From Rhodothermales bacterium (GTDB lineage: Bacteria; Bacteroidota; Rhodothermia; Rhodothermales; Bin80): a stretch of DNA of 64,000 nt. Location of the stretch: NCBI GenBank assembly GCA_958296045.1, contig CATQHT010000003.1, positions 1,437,246 to 1,501,245 on the forward strand, given 5' to 3'. Shown here piece after piece: positions 1 to 8,946 of the stretch. The position numbers and the translations under genes are program-made. The notes beneath the pieces are model-generated. The model was not told the origin of the DNA, searched no databases, and saw only the letters and a program-made list of their open reading frames with translations. Every line of letters begins with the position of its first letter. Position 1 is the stretch's first letter.

Positions 1-391
1 GCAGCCAGTCGGAGGCCGGAACGACGCTCCCGCCGGGAATGCCTCGCTCCACGTTCGCTTCACCAACATCGAGTGCTGCCTGCCCGCCGCCTGTGGCAAG
101 GTGGTACAACGCGATCAGGTTGTGGGTCTTACCGCCGCCGAACGAGGTCTCCAGACGAATGAAGGGGCTGCTCGCGGGCTGCCGTCCCGACAGACGACCG
201 AGAACCTCCCGCGCCAGCGTCTTCAACCCGTCGGTCGGAAACGTATTGCGGAAGAAGTTGTCCGGATCCTGGTAAGCCGGGTCGGCCGTACCGTCGATCA
301 CGTCGCGGAGCCGGGCCGCAAAGGTGTCCTCGGTCAGGTTGCCCGCGAGCACCTCGGGGCGCGGGCGGCAGGTCTCGAAGATGGGTTTCAT
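1..391 (-). CDS. DUF499 AAA ATPase, N-terminal 130 residues (gene runs off the window)
   Basis: Reading the minus strand from an ATG at 391 gives an open frame to the window edge. It begins MKPIFETCRPRPEVLAGN and carries a P-loop of the form SFGGGKTHN near residue 88. This matches the N-terminus of DUF499-domain ATPases as I remember them (opening MKPIFETC, then TDGL, then RLETSFGGGKTHNLIALYH). In the databases this family is called anti-phage-associated and sits with DUF1156 methylases, DUF3780 proteins and a helicase (Hma-type islands). The rest of the gene and its usual partners would lie to the left, outside the window. Upstream, at 392-800, the expected partner genes are not recognisable and an IS66 remnant is present, so the island may be broken here. 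The family call is from memory of conserved motifs; a defence role is inferred. Confidence 0.82.
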   Translation of the reverse strand, partial: MKPIFETCRPRPEVLAGNLTEDTFAARLRDVIDGTADPAYQDPDNFFRNTFPTDGLKTLAREVLGRLSGRQPASSPFIRLETSFGGGKTHNLIALYHLATGGGQAALDVGEANVERGIPGGSVVPASDWL

Positions 392-711
392 TGAGCCTGC
401 GGGCGGTGGATGGGAGCGTCGGCCAAAACCAGATTGGGTAGGAACACTAGGAAGTCGAGTGCGGTTCGGGCAACGGCTCGATTCATACTGCACCACGCCG
501 CTGGCGGGCGCGTCTGGCGGGTCGGATACTTTCTGGAACAGCATTGGACAGCGTGAAATCGTTGGACGCACCCCGCCAGTTGACTCGCCTTCAGCCCTGT
601 CCTCACCGTTCGGGATATGAAGATACCGAAGCAGCAGGTCAACTCACGGATCGCCCACTGGAAGGGTCGCGAGACGGCGCTGGAGCCCTTGGGGTGGACG
701 GGCCGTCGAGC
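392..711. other. Unassigned stretch between DUF499 gene and IS66 remnant
   Basis: No convincing gene is visible on either strand. A minus-strand open frame covers the interval as a continuation of the IS66 remnant, but its residues look random (Cys- and Arg-rich, no domain). If the DUF499 gene belonged to a full defence operon, the 3' end of its upstream neighbour should lie here; I cannot recognise one. Confidence 0.4.
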
Positions 712-798
712 CGAAAACGCCTTCAGACTCTGCGAGCCACTCAATAAATGCTCCACCAGCGGAAACATGTCCTCCGAACTGCGACGTAACGATGCCAT
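712..798 (-). pseudogene. Remnant of IS66 tnpA (orf1), first ~29 codons
   Basis: Translation from ATG at 798 gives MASLRRSSEDMFPLVEHLLS and on to KAFS, closely parallel to the start of the intact IS66 orf1 at 22489 (MATRVRGTSEVMFPLVACYL). The similarity stops at about 712 and the following open frame has no transposase features. It is a decayed or deletion-truncated IS66 end. Confidence 0.6.
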
Positions 799-1029
799 TG
801 CACCCCCAGTTAAGTTGCTCACTGACCGAAGTAACAATATCAGCTAGCCAAGCCCCTCAACGTCATATATACTCTACGGGGCACTTAGTCCCCGCCGGTG
901 ACGACCACTACATGCCTCGAGCAATCCTATGCAGACCTGCCCGGTGTCGTAAATCGACCTTCCCGCCACGACTAAGGGTACTCCCAGCCTGCCCGGAGCC
1001 GAGGCTATGGTATCATCACTAACAACCCA

Positions 1030-1434
1030 TTAAAACATAAGATGGCCACATGGCCTAGATTTAATGTAATCTACGGAACGGTTACAGAGCGTGTTCCAGA
1101 CCGCGCGCAGCCCGCGGTCGGTCACGCGCGCTAAAGTCAAGTTCCGTGCATCTTGCACCGTATTTGGACACGCAGGCAGGGCGGGCGCCGGCAACAAGCG
1201 GCGATCGATACCGGTGGCATACGAATTCGTCGGCGCTGGCAGCGCCACGAGGCCCCGATCCTCCAGTTTCACCAGCGACCTGACGCGCCCCGCAACCTGC
1301 AAGCGCCCGCGCACGTCAACAAAGCCGAAACTCGCACGTACACCATGGATCATCACCGCGCGAGTCTTCAGCCGCGAATCCGATAACACGGCTTCGACGT
1401 GGGCCTGCTACGCCGCCTCGCTCAGCGTGAGCAT
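1030..1434 (-). pseudogene. DUF4338 (DruA-like/transposon-associated) N-terminal fragment with in-frame stop
   Basis: The minus strand from ATG at 1434 reads MLTLSEAA, hits TAG at 1408-1410, and continues in the same frame as QAHVEAVLSDSRLKT, then GRLQVAGRVRSLVKLEDRGL and LTLARVTDRGLRAVWNTL before ending at 1030. The order of motifs (short helix, a GRL...LxxLExRGLxxLPxP segment, then a V-TD...WN-L segment) resembles the N-terminal part of DUF4338 proteins, a domain found in transposon-associated proteins and in DruA of the Druantia defence system. The usual C-terminal domain is missing, so with the stop codon this is a dead fragment. The family assignment is from motif memory only. Confidence 0.45.
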
Positions 1435-1722
1435 CTCCTGATTCTGCGTGAACATACCGCACACGCTAGGAAGTGAGCCATCCTTAGTGGGGATATGGAC
1501 TGGTCAGGAGGGAGAGAGATGTCTGACTTCCTGTCCGCAGCGGCCTTTATTGACCCACCACCCGGCAGATATCGGAAATTTAGCTGGGCAATCCAGGTAA
1601 AGGGCAGGCCCAGGCATACCCCGGGCCGAGGCGGGAATCCAGCCGGCCGCTTGGAATGGTCGGCAGATACCACTACCGGCGGCCGCGCACGATACCTGTG
1701 TTTCCAATGCCTGCTCGGGGCA
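1435..1722. other. Non-coding stretch downstream of the Sel1 genes
   Basis: I see no gene, RNA or clear repeat here. Short open frames on both strands lack domain features. Confidence 0.4.
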
Positions 1723-2433
1723 TCATCCAGACTTGGATCGCTTAGCTATGGAGCGGGCTTTGCGCTGGGCTAAGCGCTGGGCGCGGGCCATCGTGTGCGG
1801 ATTAACCATAGGCTCTAGGTGCGCGAGCCGTTGGGTTGCCGCCTCGTCCCCCTGCGCTGCCGCCATCTGATACCAGACGCAGACCTCAAGCTGCGTGCGC
1901 GCGTCGCCGTGCTCCCCTTCTAGCAAACGGGCCAAGCTCCGCTGACTAGGCGCATACCCGCGCTCCGCTGCGTGGCGGTGCAAACGGATCGCTTCGCGTC
2001 GGTCTGGCTCCGGCAGGCCGAGCCCGGCCTCATGGCAGTTCGCCAGGCTGAACATCGCGCCTGGCGAGCCCTGGTTGGCAGCAGCCGTAAGCCAGCGGAC
2101 GGCCTCGGCATAGCTCTGCTCCAAGCCCGCCCCGTGATAATAAAGCGTACCCAAGTTGCACTGTGCGCCAGCATGACCCTGCTGAGCCGCAGCCCAATAC
2201 CATCGGGCTGCCTGGACGTAGTCCTGCGCAACCCCCCGTCCCTGGTGGAAGGCGCATCCCAACATAAACTGAGCGTCGGCTTCGCCTTCATGAGCATGTG
2301 CCTGATGACGTCGGATTAGGTCCGACATCCGGCCAGCCCTGACTTCAGACATCACATTGTCCCGGGCCATACTTAATAGCCGGGGAGCCTGCTTCCTGAT
2401 GATCAGGCCCGTCAGCCAGCGCAACCAGACCAT
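1723..2433 (-). CDS. Sel1-repeat (SLR) protein, 236 aa
   Basis: After a short basic N-terminus, residues ~50-200 hold four to five Sel1-like repeats of ~36 residues, recognisable by A-x2-LG-x2-Y-x2-G-x-G-V-x-Q-D followed by A-x-R-W-x3-AA-x2-G. Examples are LGCAFHQGRGVAQDY and LGTLYYHGAGLEQSY. Such solenoids bind other proteins; no catalytic domain is attached. There is no clear signal peptide, so a cytoplasmic location is likely. The C-terminus is strongly basic (RAQRLAQRKARSIAKRSKSG). The gene lies 45 bp downstream of a second, larger Sel1 gene on the same strand, so the two probably form a transcription unit. The cellular partner is unknown. Confidence 0.85.
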   Translation of the reverse strand: MVWLRWLTGLIIRKQAPRLLSMARDNVMSEVRAGRMSDLIRRHQAHAHEGEADAQFMLGCAFHQGRGVAQDYVQAARWYWAAAQQGHAGAQCNLGTLYYHGAGLEQSYAEAVRWLTAAANQGSPGAMFSLANCHEAGLGLPEPDRREAIRLHRHAAERGYAPSQRSLARLLEGEHGDARTQLEVCVWYQMAAAQGDEAATQRLAHLEPMVNPHTMARAQRLAQRKARSIAKRSKSG

Positions 2434-2478
2434 ACCGTTCTGGTGCAGAAGCCAAAGCTCCTCATGTCCGGCCGCACG

Positions 2479-3948
2479 CTATGAACTCGACGATTCCACG
2501 AGTGCCTCCACCCAGTGGTCGCCAGCGATGGATTCGGCCTGCGCAACCTGGCTGGCCGAAAGCTCTGACTTGATTTCTTCCAGCAACCGCCCTGCTTCCT
2601 CGTGACTCTGATCGGCGGCAAGCATCAGCCATGCGCACGCGGTAACATCATCCCGCTCGACTCCCCGCCCCTCGTGATATACGAGCCCAAGCATGAAACG
2701 CGCGCTTGAATCATTCTTTACCGCCGCACGCTTGAACCAATAAATCGCAATGCTCGGATCCTTTGGAACCCCAAGGCCCACCAGATGCATGCTGCCTATG
2801 ACAGACTCCGCCTGCGCGTCCCCCGCCGAAGCCGCCATCTTGAACCAGCGCAGCGCCTCCGAAGCATTATGAGGCGTGCCCAAGCCCTCCAGATGTATCA
2901 GGCCAAGCTTAGTCTGTGAGTCGCTGTATCCCTGGTTCGCAGACCGCTCAAACCAGCGCCGCGCCTGCTCATAATCCTTGAGCACCCCCATGCCCAACAT
3001 ATGATAGCCAGCCAATATGTACATGGCGCCGGGGTCACCCTGCTCTGCAGCACGACGAAACCATGCCGCAGATTTACTATGATCGACATCGACTAGACGG
3101 CCTTGGTGGTAGGCCACAGCCAGTTTCAGCTGCGCTTCGAGCACCCCCTGATGCGCCGCTGCGCGATACCATGTAAAGGCCTTATCCACATCAACCGGGA
3201 CGCGGTTACCCTTTTCTAGGATAAACCCCAGATAAAGCTGTGCCATCGTGCTGCCCAGCCCAGCGGCTCGCTCTAGCCATCGCAGGCCAGCCATGGCATC
3301 CTTGTCCATGCCAGTGCCGCGCATACGCATCCTGCCAAGATAGATCTGGGCCTCCTGGTGGTCTTGCTCGGCGGCTCTGATTAGCCAGCGGATCCCAGCG
3401 CGAGGTGAAGAGGTGACGCTATCGTCGTCGAAAATCATGATGGCCAACTCAAACTGCGCACTAGGGTTGCCGCGTCTGGCCGCCACGCGCATCCAGCGCT
3501 TGGCTTTTCTAAGATTTTCCTTTACGCCACGCCCCGCTTCAAAACAGCATGCCAGCCTGAACGCGGCGCCAGCGTTCTTGCGTCGCGCAGCCTTTCGGTA
3601 CCAGGCAACAGCCTGCTTCGGATCTTGCGGGACCATCTCTCCGATCTCGTAGCGCATGCCCAACTGAAGCTGGGCACGGTCCCATCCACCAGTAGCCGCA
3701 CGGCGAAGCCACTTCAAGCCATCCTGGCAACTCTGCGCCACACCGCGCCCGTCAAAATACATCTGGGAAAGGACCACCTGGGCCGGAGCCCAGCCATTCT
3801 CTGCTGCTGCGCGATACCATCGCCCAGCTTCGACCTTATCCTGCGGGACGCCATCGCCCATATCGTACAAGGCGCCCAAAGCGGCCTGCATCCTGGCATC
3901 GCCGGACTTGGCTGCACTAAATACTGCCTCGAATGAAATATCCGTCAT
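2479..3948 (-). CDS. Sel1-repeat (SLR) protein, 489 aa, about 12 repeats
   Basis: Nearly the whole protein consists of ~36-residue Sel1 repeats; I count about twelve LG-x2-Y-x2-G-x-G-V-type units from residue ~20 to ~455 (for example LGALYDMGDGVPQD, LAVAYHQGRLVDVD, LGLVYHEGRGVERD). It starts at ATG 3948 with MTDISFEAVFSAAKSG, no signal peptide, so an intracellular scaffold is likely. The last ~40 residues (LLEEIKSELSASQVAQAES) follow a pattern often seen after the final Sel1 unit. It is followed by a smaller Sel1 gene on the same strand. No enzyme domain is fused. Function beyond protein binding cannot be inferred. Confidence 0.88.
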   Translation of the reverse strand: MTDISFEAVFSAAKSGDARMQAALGALYDMGDGVPQDKVEAGRWYRAAAENGWAPAQVVLSQMYFDGRGVAQSCQDGLKWLRRAATGGWDRAQLQLGMRYEIGEMVPQDPKQAVAWYRKAARRKNAGAAFRLACCFEAGRGVKENLRKAKRWMRVAARRGNPSAQFELAIMIFDDDSVTSSPRAGIRWLIRAAEQDHQEAQIYLGRMRMRGTGMDKDAMAGLRWLERAAGLGSTMAQLYLGFILEKGNRVPVDVDKAFTWYRAAAHQGVLEAQLKLAVAYHQGRLVDVDHSKSAAWFRRAAEQGDPGAMYILAGYHMLGMGVLKDYEQARRWFERSANQGYSDSQTKLGLIHLEGLGTPHNASEALRWFKMAASAGDAQAESVIGSMHLVGLGVPKDPSIAIYWFKRAAVKNDSSARFMLGLVYHEGRGVERDDVTACAWLMLAADQSHEEAGRLLEEIKSELSASQVAQAESIAGDHWVEALVESSSS

Positions 3949-4553
3949 GAATGGAGCGGTAAACGCCCGCTGCCGATTGCAGTCCAGCAGCCAGCACGCA
4001 CTGGAATCAATCTAAAGTTACATAGAAACGCGGAGAGTTGCAGATCCGGCTGTGGGGACGATCAGTGCTCATTGCGCCATACAGTCTGGTACTTTAGCGC
4101 TGCCGGGTCAGCAATTCAGTTCTGGTAGCAGCAAATATCGAGCCACATGCAGCCATGTCAGCATGCTATGACGGGCATCTGCCAGCCTTTGCACGCGAGG
4201 TGGATGGTGGTTGGCAAAGAGGCTGATTGTGCACCAGTGGAGATAGCCTCACGTCCGCGATGCTGAACCGGACCACAAGGCGACCTCCATCGCACCCGGA
4301 TCAAGGGATTCTTTAGCGCCCCTGCCTACGAAGGCAGATATGCTGCCCGCAAAAGTGCCGCTTCGGGCGTAGTTTACATTTCCGGGCTTTCTGTTCGCGA
4401 TATCTATGCGCAATGGTTTAAGTATAAATTCTCAGAGTCAGGGAAACTACCGGCTCGTGGTGTGCCTGCGCATCGGCATGGCAGCCAAGAGCGGCACCGT
4501 GCTGGCCCGGGCGTCGCTGCAGCAGACAATGTCTATCAGTCGCCTATAGACGG
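3949..4553. other. 605-bp intergenic region between divergent Sel1 and WYL genes
   Basis: It separates two divergently transcribed genes and must hold promoters for both, but I cannot fix either. An AT-rich segment around 4415-4435, ahead of the WYL gene, is a possible promoter site. No tRNA, IS end or conserved ORF is recognisable. Confidence 0.4.
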
Positions 4554-5522
4554 ATGAAGCTCAGAAGGCGAAGGCGAGCGCTGATCGCAACGCTAAGGCA
4601 GCATGACTGGATGCGGACCGCCGACATCGCAGCTTCATTTGATGTCAGCCCAAGGACCATCGTTCGCGACATCGCAGTGCTCCGCAGCCAGGGCGTACCT
4701 CTGGAAGGGCACAAGCGGAAGGGTATCCGGCTGGGATCAGACTTCGTTCTTGAGCCTGTTGCGCTGACCCGCGACGAGGCGGCGCTGCTTCTGGTGGGCA
4801 GCGCCGTCGTAGCCGAGCACATCGATGCCGAAGCACGCCTTGTGGATCGCGGGGCCCGAGTACGACTGCTGAAGGCAGGAGGCCAAGGCTTAGCGGAAGA
4901 CATCAGAGCACTGGAAAGGAAGCTGGGACTCGCGCCATACAGCACGGGAGCAGTCGCTCGTGAGCACAAACACCTGGAACTGCTCAGGCAGGCCCTCGTC
5001 GCAGAAACCGAGGTCGAGCTGCGGATGAGCAGTCCGGCCGGTGCATTCGCCTTTCTACCGTACGGGCTAACGCGCGTGCGCAGGCAGTGGTACCTGGTAG
5101 GATTCTGCAAAAGGCGAGAAGCGGTCTGTGACTACCCGGTGCGGGCAATGCGCGAGGTCACGCTCCAGACGCGGTCATTTGTGCGCCCGAAGGGATATAC
5201 AGCCGCTACACCTGGGGACGCAGAAGAGTCCGTCAGCATACGGTTTGATGCGGAAAGCTCCAAATGGATCGTCGCGGCTACGCTGGACCACGTCCAGGCC
5301 ATCCAGAAGAAGGGAGACGGCATCCTGGTAACGCTGGCACCTATGGCCGCGCCGCAGGTCTTGGCCTGGGTGCTGCGATGGGGAGCGCATGCCCGCATAG
5401 TGTCGCCAGCCTCCCTGCGTGAGCTCGTAGCCACGGAAGTCATGAAGATGGCCCGCCACTATCAGAGCAAAGCCGGGCCGTCCCAGTGGCATCGCACACT
5501 CTTTGAGAATTGCATAGCCTGA
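4554..5522 (+). CDS. WYL-domain transcriptional regulator (YafY-type), 322 aa
   Basis: Residues ~5-60 form a winged helix-turn-helix of the DeoR/HTH_11 kind (RRALIATLRQHDWMRTADIA, then FDVSPRTIVRDIAVL). A WYL ligand-binding domain follows at ~145-215, with the signature QWYLVGFC and the downstream YPVRAM segment, then a C-terminal WCX-like region (VLRWGAHARIVSP). These proteins are ligand-responsive, often for nucleotides or metabolites. It lies directly ahead of the TRAP permease genes on the same strand (45 bp from the dctQ start), so regulating this transporter locus is a reasonable inference. Start is ATG 4554, and the length is typical of the family. Confidence 0.88.
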   Translation: MKLRRRRRALIATLRQHDWMRTADIAASFDVSPRTIVRDIAVLRSQGVPLEGHKRKGIRLGSDFVLEPVALTRDEAALLLVGSAVVAEHIDAEARLVDRGARVRLLKAGGQGLAEDIRALERKLGLAPYSTGAVAREHKHLELLRQALVAETEVELRMSSPAGAFAFLPYGLTRVRRQWYLVGFCKRREAVCDYPVRAMREVTLQTRSFVRPKGYTAATPGDAEESVSIRFDAESSKWIVAATLDHVQAIQKKGDGILVTLAPMAAPQVLAWVLRWGAHARIVSPASLRELVATEVMKMARHYQSKAGPSQWHRTLFENCIA

Positions 5523-5567
5523 AGGCGGCGGTACTGAATCGCTATCTTGCTGTCCAAAGCAGTCGAT

Positions 5568-6164
5568 ATGCAAGGGTACTGGCAACAACTAGCCCACTGG
5601 ATCGATCGGCTTAATGCGCGCATCGGGCGAGCGATGTGGTATCTGACGCTGGCTATGATCCTGGCTGGCGCCTACAACGCCATCACACGCTACCTGTCCC
5701 GCAACGCCCAGATCGATCCAGCAACGGCCTCTGGGATAGGCAAGGTCCTGCACACCATAGGGACGACCGCACTGAGGATGAATTCCAACATGTTCATCGA
5801 ACTGCAGTGGTACTTGTTCAGCATGGTCTTCCTTTTTGGTGCGGCCTATACACTGGGCGCTAACGCGCACGTGCGCGTGGACATCTTTTTCAATCGCTGG
5901 TCCAGGCGTACACGCGCGCGCATCGATCTGTGGGGTGCGTGGCTATTTCTGCTACCCTTCTGCGGGCTCATGATCGCGACGTCGTGGCCGGTGGTTGTGG
6001 ATGCGGTAATCCGACTGGAGGGCTCACCTGACCCTGGAGGGCTACCGCGGTATCCGCTCTTAGCGGTGATCCCGATCGCCTTTGCGCTGCTTCTGCTACA
6101 AGGCGTAGCGCATATCATCTGCAACCTGCAAGAGCTTAAGCAGCCCCCAGAGCAACAAGAGTAG
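5568..6164 (+). CDS. dctQ: TRAP transporter small permease (DctQ/YiaM type)
   Basis: A 198-residue inner-membrane protein with four predicted hydrophobic helices (around AMWYLTLAMILAGAY, LQWYLFSMVFLFGAAYTLG, LWGAWLFLLPFCGLMIA and YPLLAVIPIAFALLLLQ). The AHVRVDIFF segment after helix 2 is a hallmark of DctQ subunits. The start is set at ATG 5568; a TTG seven codons upstream is possible. It pairs with the large permease that begins 7 bp downstream and with the binding protein encoded convergently at 7840-8940. Together these make a sodium-driven TRAP importer for an organic acid. Confidence 0.92.
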   Translation: MQGYWQQLAHWIDRLNARIGRAMWYLTLAMILAGAYNAITRYLSRNAQIDPATASGIGKVLHTIGTTALRMNSNMFIELQWYLFSMVFLFGAAYTLGANAHVRVDIFFNRWSRRTRARIDLWGAWLFLLPFCGLMIATSWPVVVDAVIRLEGSPDPGGLPRYPLLAVIPIAFALLLLQGVAHIICNLQELKQPPEQQE

Positions 6165-6170
6165 GCCCCT

Positions 6171-7517
6171 ATGGGAACTGAGTGGCTGGCACCCCTGATG
6201 TTCGCGGCGGCGCTACTGTTCATCTTTTCTGGATACCCGGTCGCATTCGCGCTCGGCGGCGTGTCTATCGTCTTTGCCATCATCGGGATCGCCACCGGAT
6301 ACTTTGACTGGCTGCTGCTGTTGGCGCTGCCTGATCGCCTAGCGGGCATCATGTCAAACTATATCCTGCTCGCGGTGCCGTTCTTCATCTTTATGGGAAC
6401 GATGCTGGAGCGAAGCGGACTGGCAGAAGACCTGCTCAAGACGATCGGTCAGCTGTTTGGTCCCATGCGGGGTGGCCTAGCGATGGCGGTGGTGCTGGTG
6501 GGTGCGCTGTTGGCTGCCGCGACCGGCGTGGTGGGCGCTTCTGTAGTGGCGATGGGTCTGATTTCGCTGCCACTGATGTTACGTTTCGGATATTCGAAAA
6601 CGCTGGCCACAGGCGTCATAGCGGCAGCGGGAACGCTTGGTCAGATTATTCCGCCCAGCATCGTGCTGATCGTCCTGGCAGACCAGATGGGCGTATCGGT
6701 GGGCGGCCTTTTTACCGGAGCGCTGGTGCCGGGCCTGATCCTGGCCGCGTTGTATGCCCTTTACTCGCTGGGTCTTGCGCTGGTGCGTCCCCGCCAGGCC
6801 CCTGCGTTGCCAGCGTCCGAGCGAGACATTCGCGCGGGTGCGCTGCTAAAGCGCGTCCTGCTGGTCATGTTGCCCCCTCTGGTGCTAATCCTGGTGGTGT
6901 TGGGCAGCATTTTCGCTGGCATCGCCACACCGACAGAGTCGGGAGCATTGGGTGCCGTGGGAACGATTCTCCTGGCGGCCGCCAACCGCCGCCTGACATG
7001 GCAGCATCTTCGCGAGGCGCTCGAAGAGACCACAAAGCTGACGGCTATGGTGATGATGCTGCTGATTGCGTCTACTGCGTTTGCGCTGGTATTTCGCGGA
7101 TTGGACGGAGGGTTCTGGATAGAGGGCATCCTTACGAACCTGCCAGGTGGCGTGATAGGGTTTCTGATTGTTGCTAACCTGACGATATTCGTGTTGGGCT
7201 TCTTTCTCGACTTCTTTGAGATTGCCTTCGTCATCGTGCCGCTTCTGGTACCTCCTGCCGCGGAGCTGTTGGCACCGATGCTGGGTGTGCCAGCGAGTGT
7301 CGCGCTCATATGGTTTGGCGTTATGGTGGGGATGAACCTTCAGACTTCATTTTTGACGCCCCCCTTTGGTTTTGCATTATTCTATCTGCGCGGCGTAGCA
7401 CCGCCTAGTGTGTCGACGGCGCACATCTATCGGGGCGCCCTACCGTTCATAGCGATCCAGGTGGTGGGCTTGCTGGTGCTGATGCGTTTCCCGGAAGTGG
7501 TGCTATGGTCTTTCTGA
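6171..7517 (+). CDS. dctM: TRAP transporter large permease (DctM type), 448 aa
   Basis: About 12 hydrophobic segments span the protein, with family motifs GAMLAAATGVVGASVVAMG-like (seen as GALLAAATGVVGASVVAMGL), the AAAGTLGQIIPPSI loop and ATPTESGALGAVGT. It is the channel-forming, Na+-coupled subunit of a TRAP transporter. The gene starts six bases after dctQ ends, so the two are cotranscribed and probably translationally linked. The C-terminal loop with LQTSFLTPPFGFALFYL is also typical of DctM. The gene ends at 7517 and converges on the binding-protein gene. Confidence 0.95.
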   Translation: MGTEWLAPLMFAAALLFIFSGYPVAFALGGVSIVFAIIGIATGYFDWLLLLALPDRLAGIMSNYILLAVPFFIFMGTMLERSGLAEDLLKTIGQLFGPMRGGLAMAVVLVGALLAAATGVVGASVVAMGLISLPLMLRFGYSKTLATGVIAAAGTLGQIIPPSIVLIVLADQMGVSVGGLFTGALVPGLILAALYALYSLGLALVRPRQAPALPASERDIRAGALLKRVLLVMLPPLVLILVVLGSIFAGIATPTESGALGAVGTILLAAANRRLTWQHLREALEETTKLTAMVMMLLIASTAFALVFRGLDGGFWIEGILTNLPGGVIGFLIVANLTIFVLGFFLDFFEIAFVIVPLLVPPAAELLAPMLGVPASVALIWFGVMVGMNLQTSFLTPPFGFALFYLRGVAPPSVSTAHIYRGALPFIAIQVVGLLVLMRFPEVVLWSF

Positions 7518-7839
7518 CCAGGGGCCAGACTGTCGGACTGTTGCATATTAGATGACCAAGTCTCGCTTAACTGCACTACGGCGGGGTGTGCCGGAAATCA
7601 ATCGCTACGATGTTGCGCATAACGATCGTTACTACCGATGTCGTTCACCCGCTCTGGATGGCTGGGCGGGTAGCTGATAGGAAGCCGGTAAGAACGATCG
7701 GCAGCCATCCAAGAACCACCGAAGCTACATTTCCACAGTGGCGAGTCGCGCTAAGAAGAAGAAAGTGAGCGCCCTCGGGTACTGCCTGTGCATGAAGGCA
7801 TGCTGACCGAGGCCACCTGCTAAGAGCAGTAGGCTGACG
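7518..7839. other. Intergenic region between convergent dctM and dctP-like genes
   Basis: No gene is supported. A weak inverted repeat (CCTGCT...AGCAG) near 7819-7836 might act in termination for the converging transcripts, but it lacks a clear T-tract. Confidence 0.3.
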
Positions 7840-8940
7840 CTACAGGTCGTGCAGGTAAGCTGTGTACGCGTATTCGCTCGTCGCAAACCAGGCGGAAGAC
7901 TCCTCGCGCCACCTCATGCAGGAATCATAGACCTGCGCATAAACGGGGTCGTCTGTGCCTTCCTGCAATAACTCCTCCGCCTGGACCTGCGCGGCTTGCA
8001 TCACGTCTTGCGGAAAGGCCCGCACCTCGGTGCCACCCTCGACCAGGCGGCGAAACGCTGCGGGGTTCACGGCGTCGTATCGGCTAAGCATGTACTGGTT
8101 AGCCGCGGCCGCAGCCAACTCAAGCGCATGTTGATAATGGGCGGACAGACCGTCCCATGCATCTCGGTTGATGTAGAATGAAAGGTTAGCTCCCGGCTCC
8201 CACCAGCCCGGATAATAGTAGTACTGGGCCACCTGGGCAAAGCCCAGCTTTTCGTCATCATACGGGCCGACCCATTCGGCCGCGTCAATGACCCCGCGTT
8301 CCAGTGCTGGGTAGATTTCACCGCCTGGAATCTGCTGTACCGTCACGCCCAAGCGATCCATCACCCGTCCACCAATCCCGGGGATGCGCATAGACAGCCC
8401 CCTGAGGTCACCGACGGAGCCAACCTCGCGGTTGAACCATCCGCCCATCTGGACGCCGGTATTGCCGCCGGGAAAGTTCATGATGTTGAAATCGGCAAAA
8501 AGGGCGCGCAGCAGCTCCAGGCCGCCGCCGTGATACACCCAGCTGTTAAACTGCCGGGCAGTGAGGCCGAATGGGACCGTCGTGTCAAAGGCAAGAGCCG
8601 GGTTTTTGCCCACATAGTAATAGGACGCGGTGTGCCCCATCTGTGCCGTCCCCTTCTGGACAGACTCTAAGACCTCAAATGCAGGCACCAGCTCACCGGC
8701 AGGGTATACCTGAATATTGAAGCGCCCCTGCGTAAGATGGCCCACATGCTCGGCCAGCACCTCGGCGGCGCCAAAAATGGTATCCAAACCTCTGGAGAAG
8801 CTTGACACCAGCCGCCAGCGCAGCGAGGGACTTTCCGTTTGAATGGCTGGACCCTCGCCGCCCTGAGGAGCGCACGACGACAGGACGAGTCCGGCGGACG
8901 ATCCCAGCGCCGCCGTGCGTACAAATTCACGCCTCTTCAT
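7840..8940 (-). CDS. TRAP transporter substrate-binding lipoprotein, TakP-like (2-oxo acid type)
   Basis: 366 residues. The N-terminus has a twin-arginine signal (KRREFVRTA) and a lipobox ending at Cys23 (VLSSC), so it is probably a Tat-exported lipoprotein. The mature part carries the TakP/DctP signatures FPGGNTGVQMGGWF (Gln164), GLSMRIPGIGG (Arg185), GGEIYPALERGVIDAAEWVG (Glu222, Trp223) and YYYYPGWWEPG. In TakP the equivalent Gln, Arg, Trp and Glu hold the 2-oxo acid and its sodium ion, so pyruvate or another 2-oxo acid is a plausible ligand. It lies six bases after the SDR gene on the same strand, and its permeases are encoded convergently on the other strand, an unusual split for a TRAP system. 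Confidence 0.92.
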   Translation of the reverse strand: MKRREFVRTAALGSSAGLVLSSCAPQGGEGPAIQTESPSLRWRLVSSFSRGLDTIFGAAEVLAEHVGHLTQGRFNIQVYPAGELVPAFEVLESVQKGTAQMGHTASYYYVGKNPALAFDTTVPFGLTARQFNSWVYHGGGLELLRALFADFNIMNFPGGNTGVQMGGWFNREVGSVGDLRGLSMRIPGIGGRVMDRLGVTVQQIPGGEIYPALERGVIDAAEWVGPYDDEKLGFAQVAQYYYYPGWWEPGANLSFYINRDAWDGLSAHYQHALELAAAAANQYMLSRYDAVNPAAFRRLVEGGTEVRAFPQDVMQAAQVQAEELLQEGTDDPVYAQVYDSCMRWREESSAWFATSEYAYTAYLHDL

Positions 8941-8946
8941 AACATG

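Noticed and set aside
388-711. Continuation of the minus-strand frame 388-837 after the IS66 tnpA start
   Set aside because: Similarity to IS66 stops at ~712 and the remaining residues show no domain or sensible composition.
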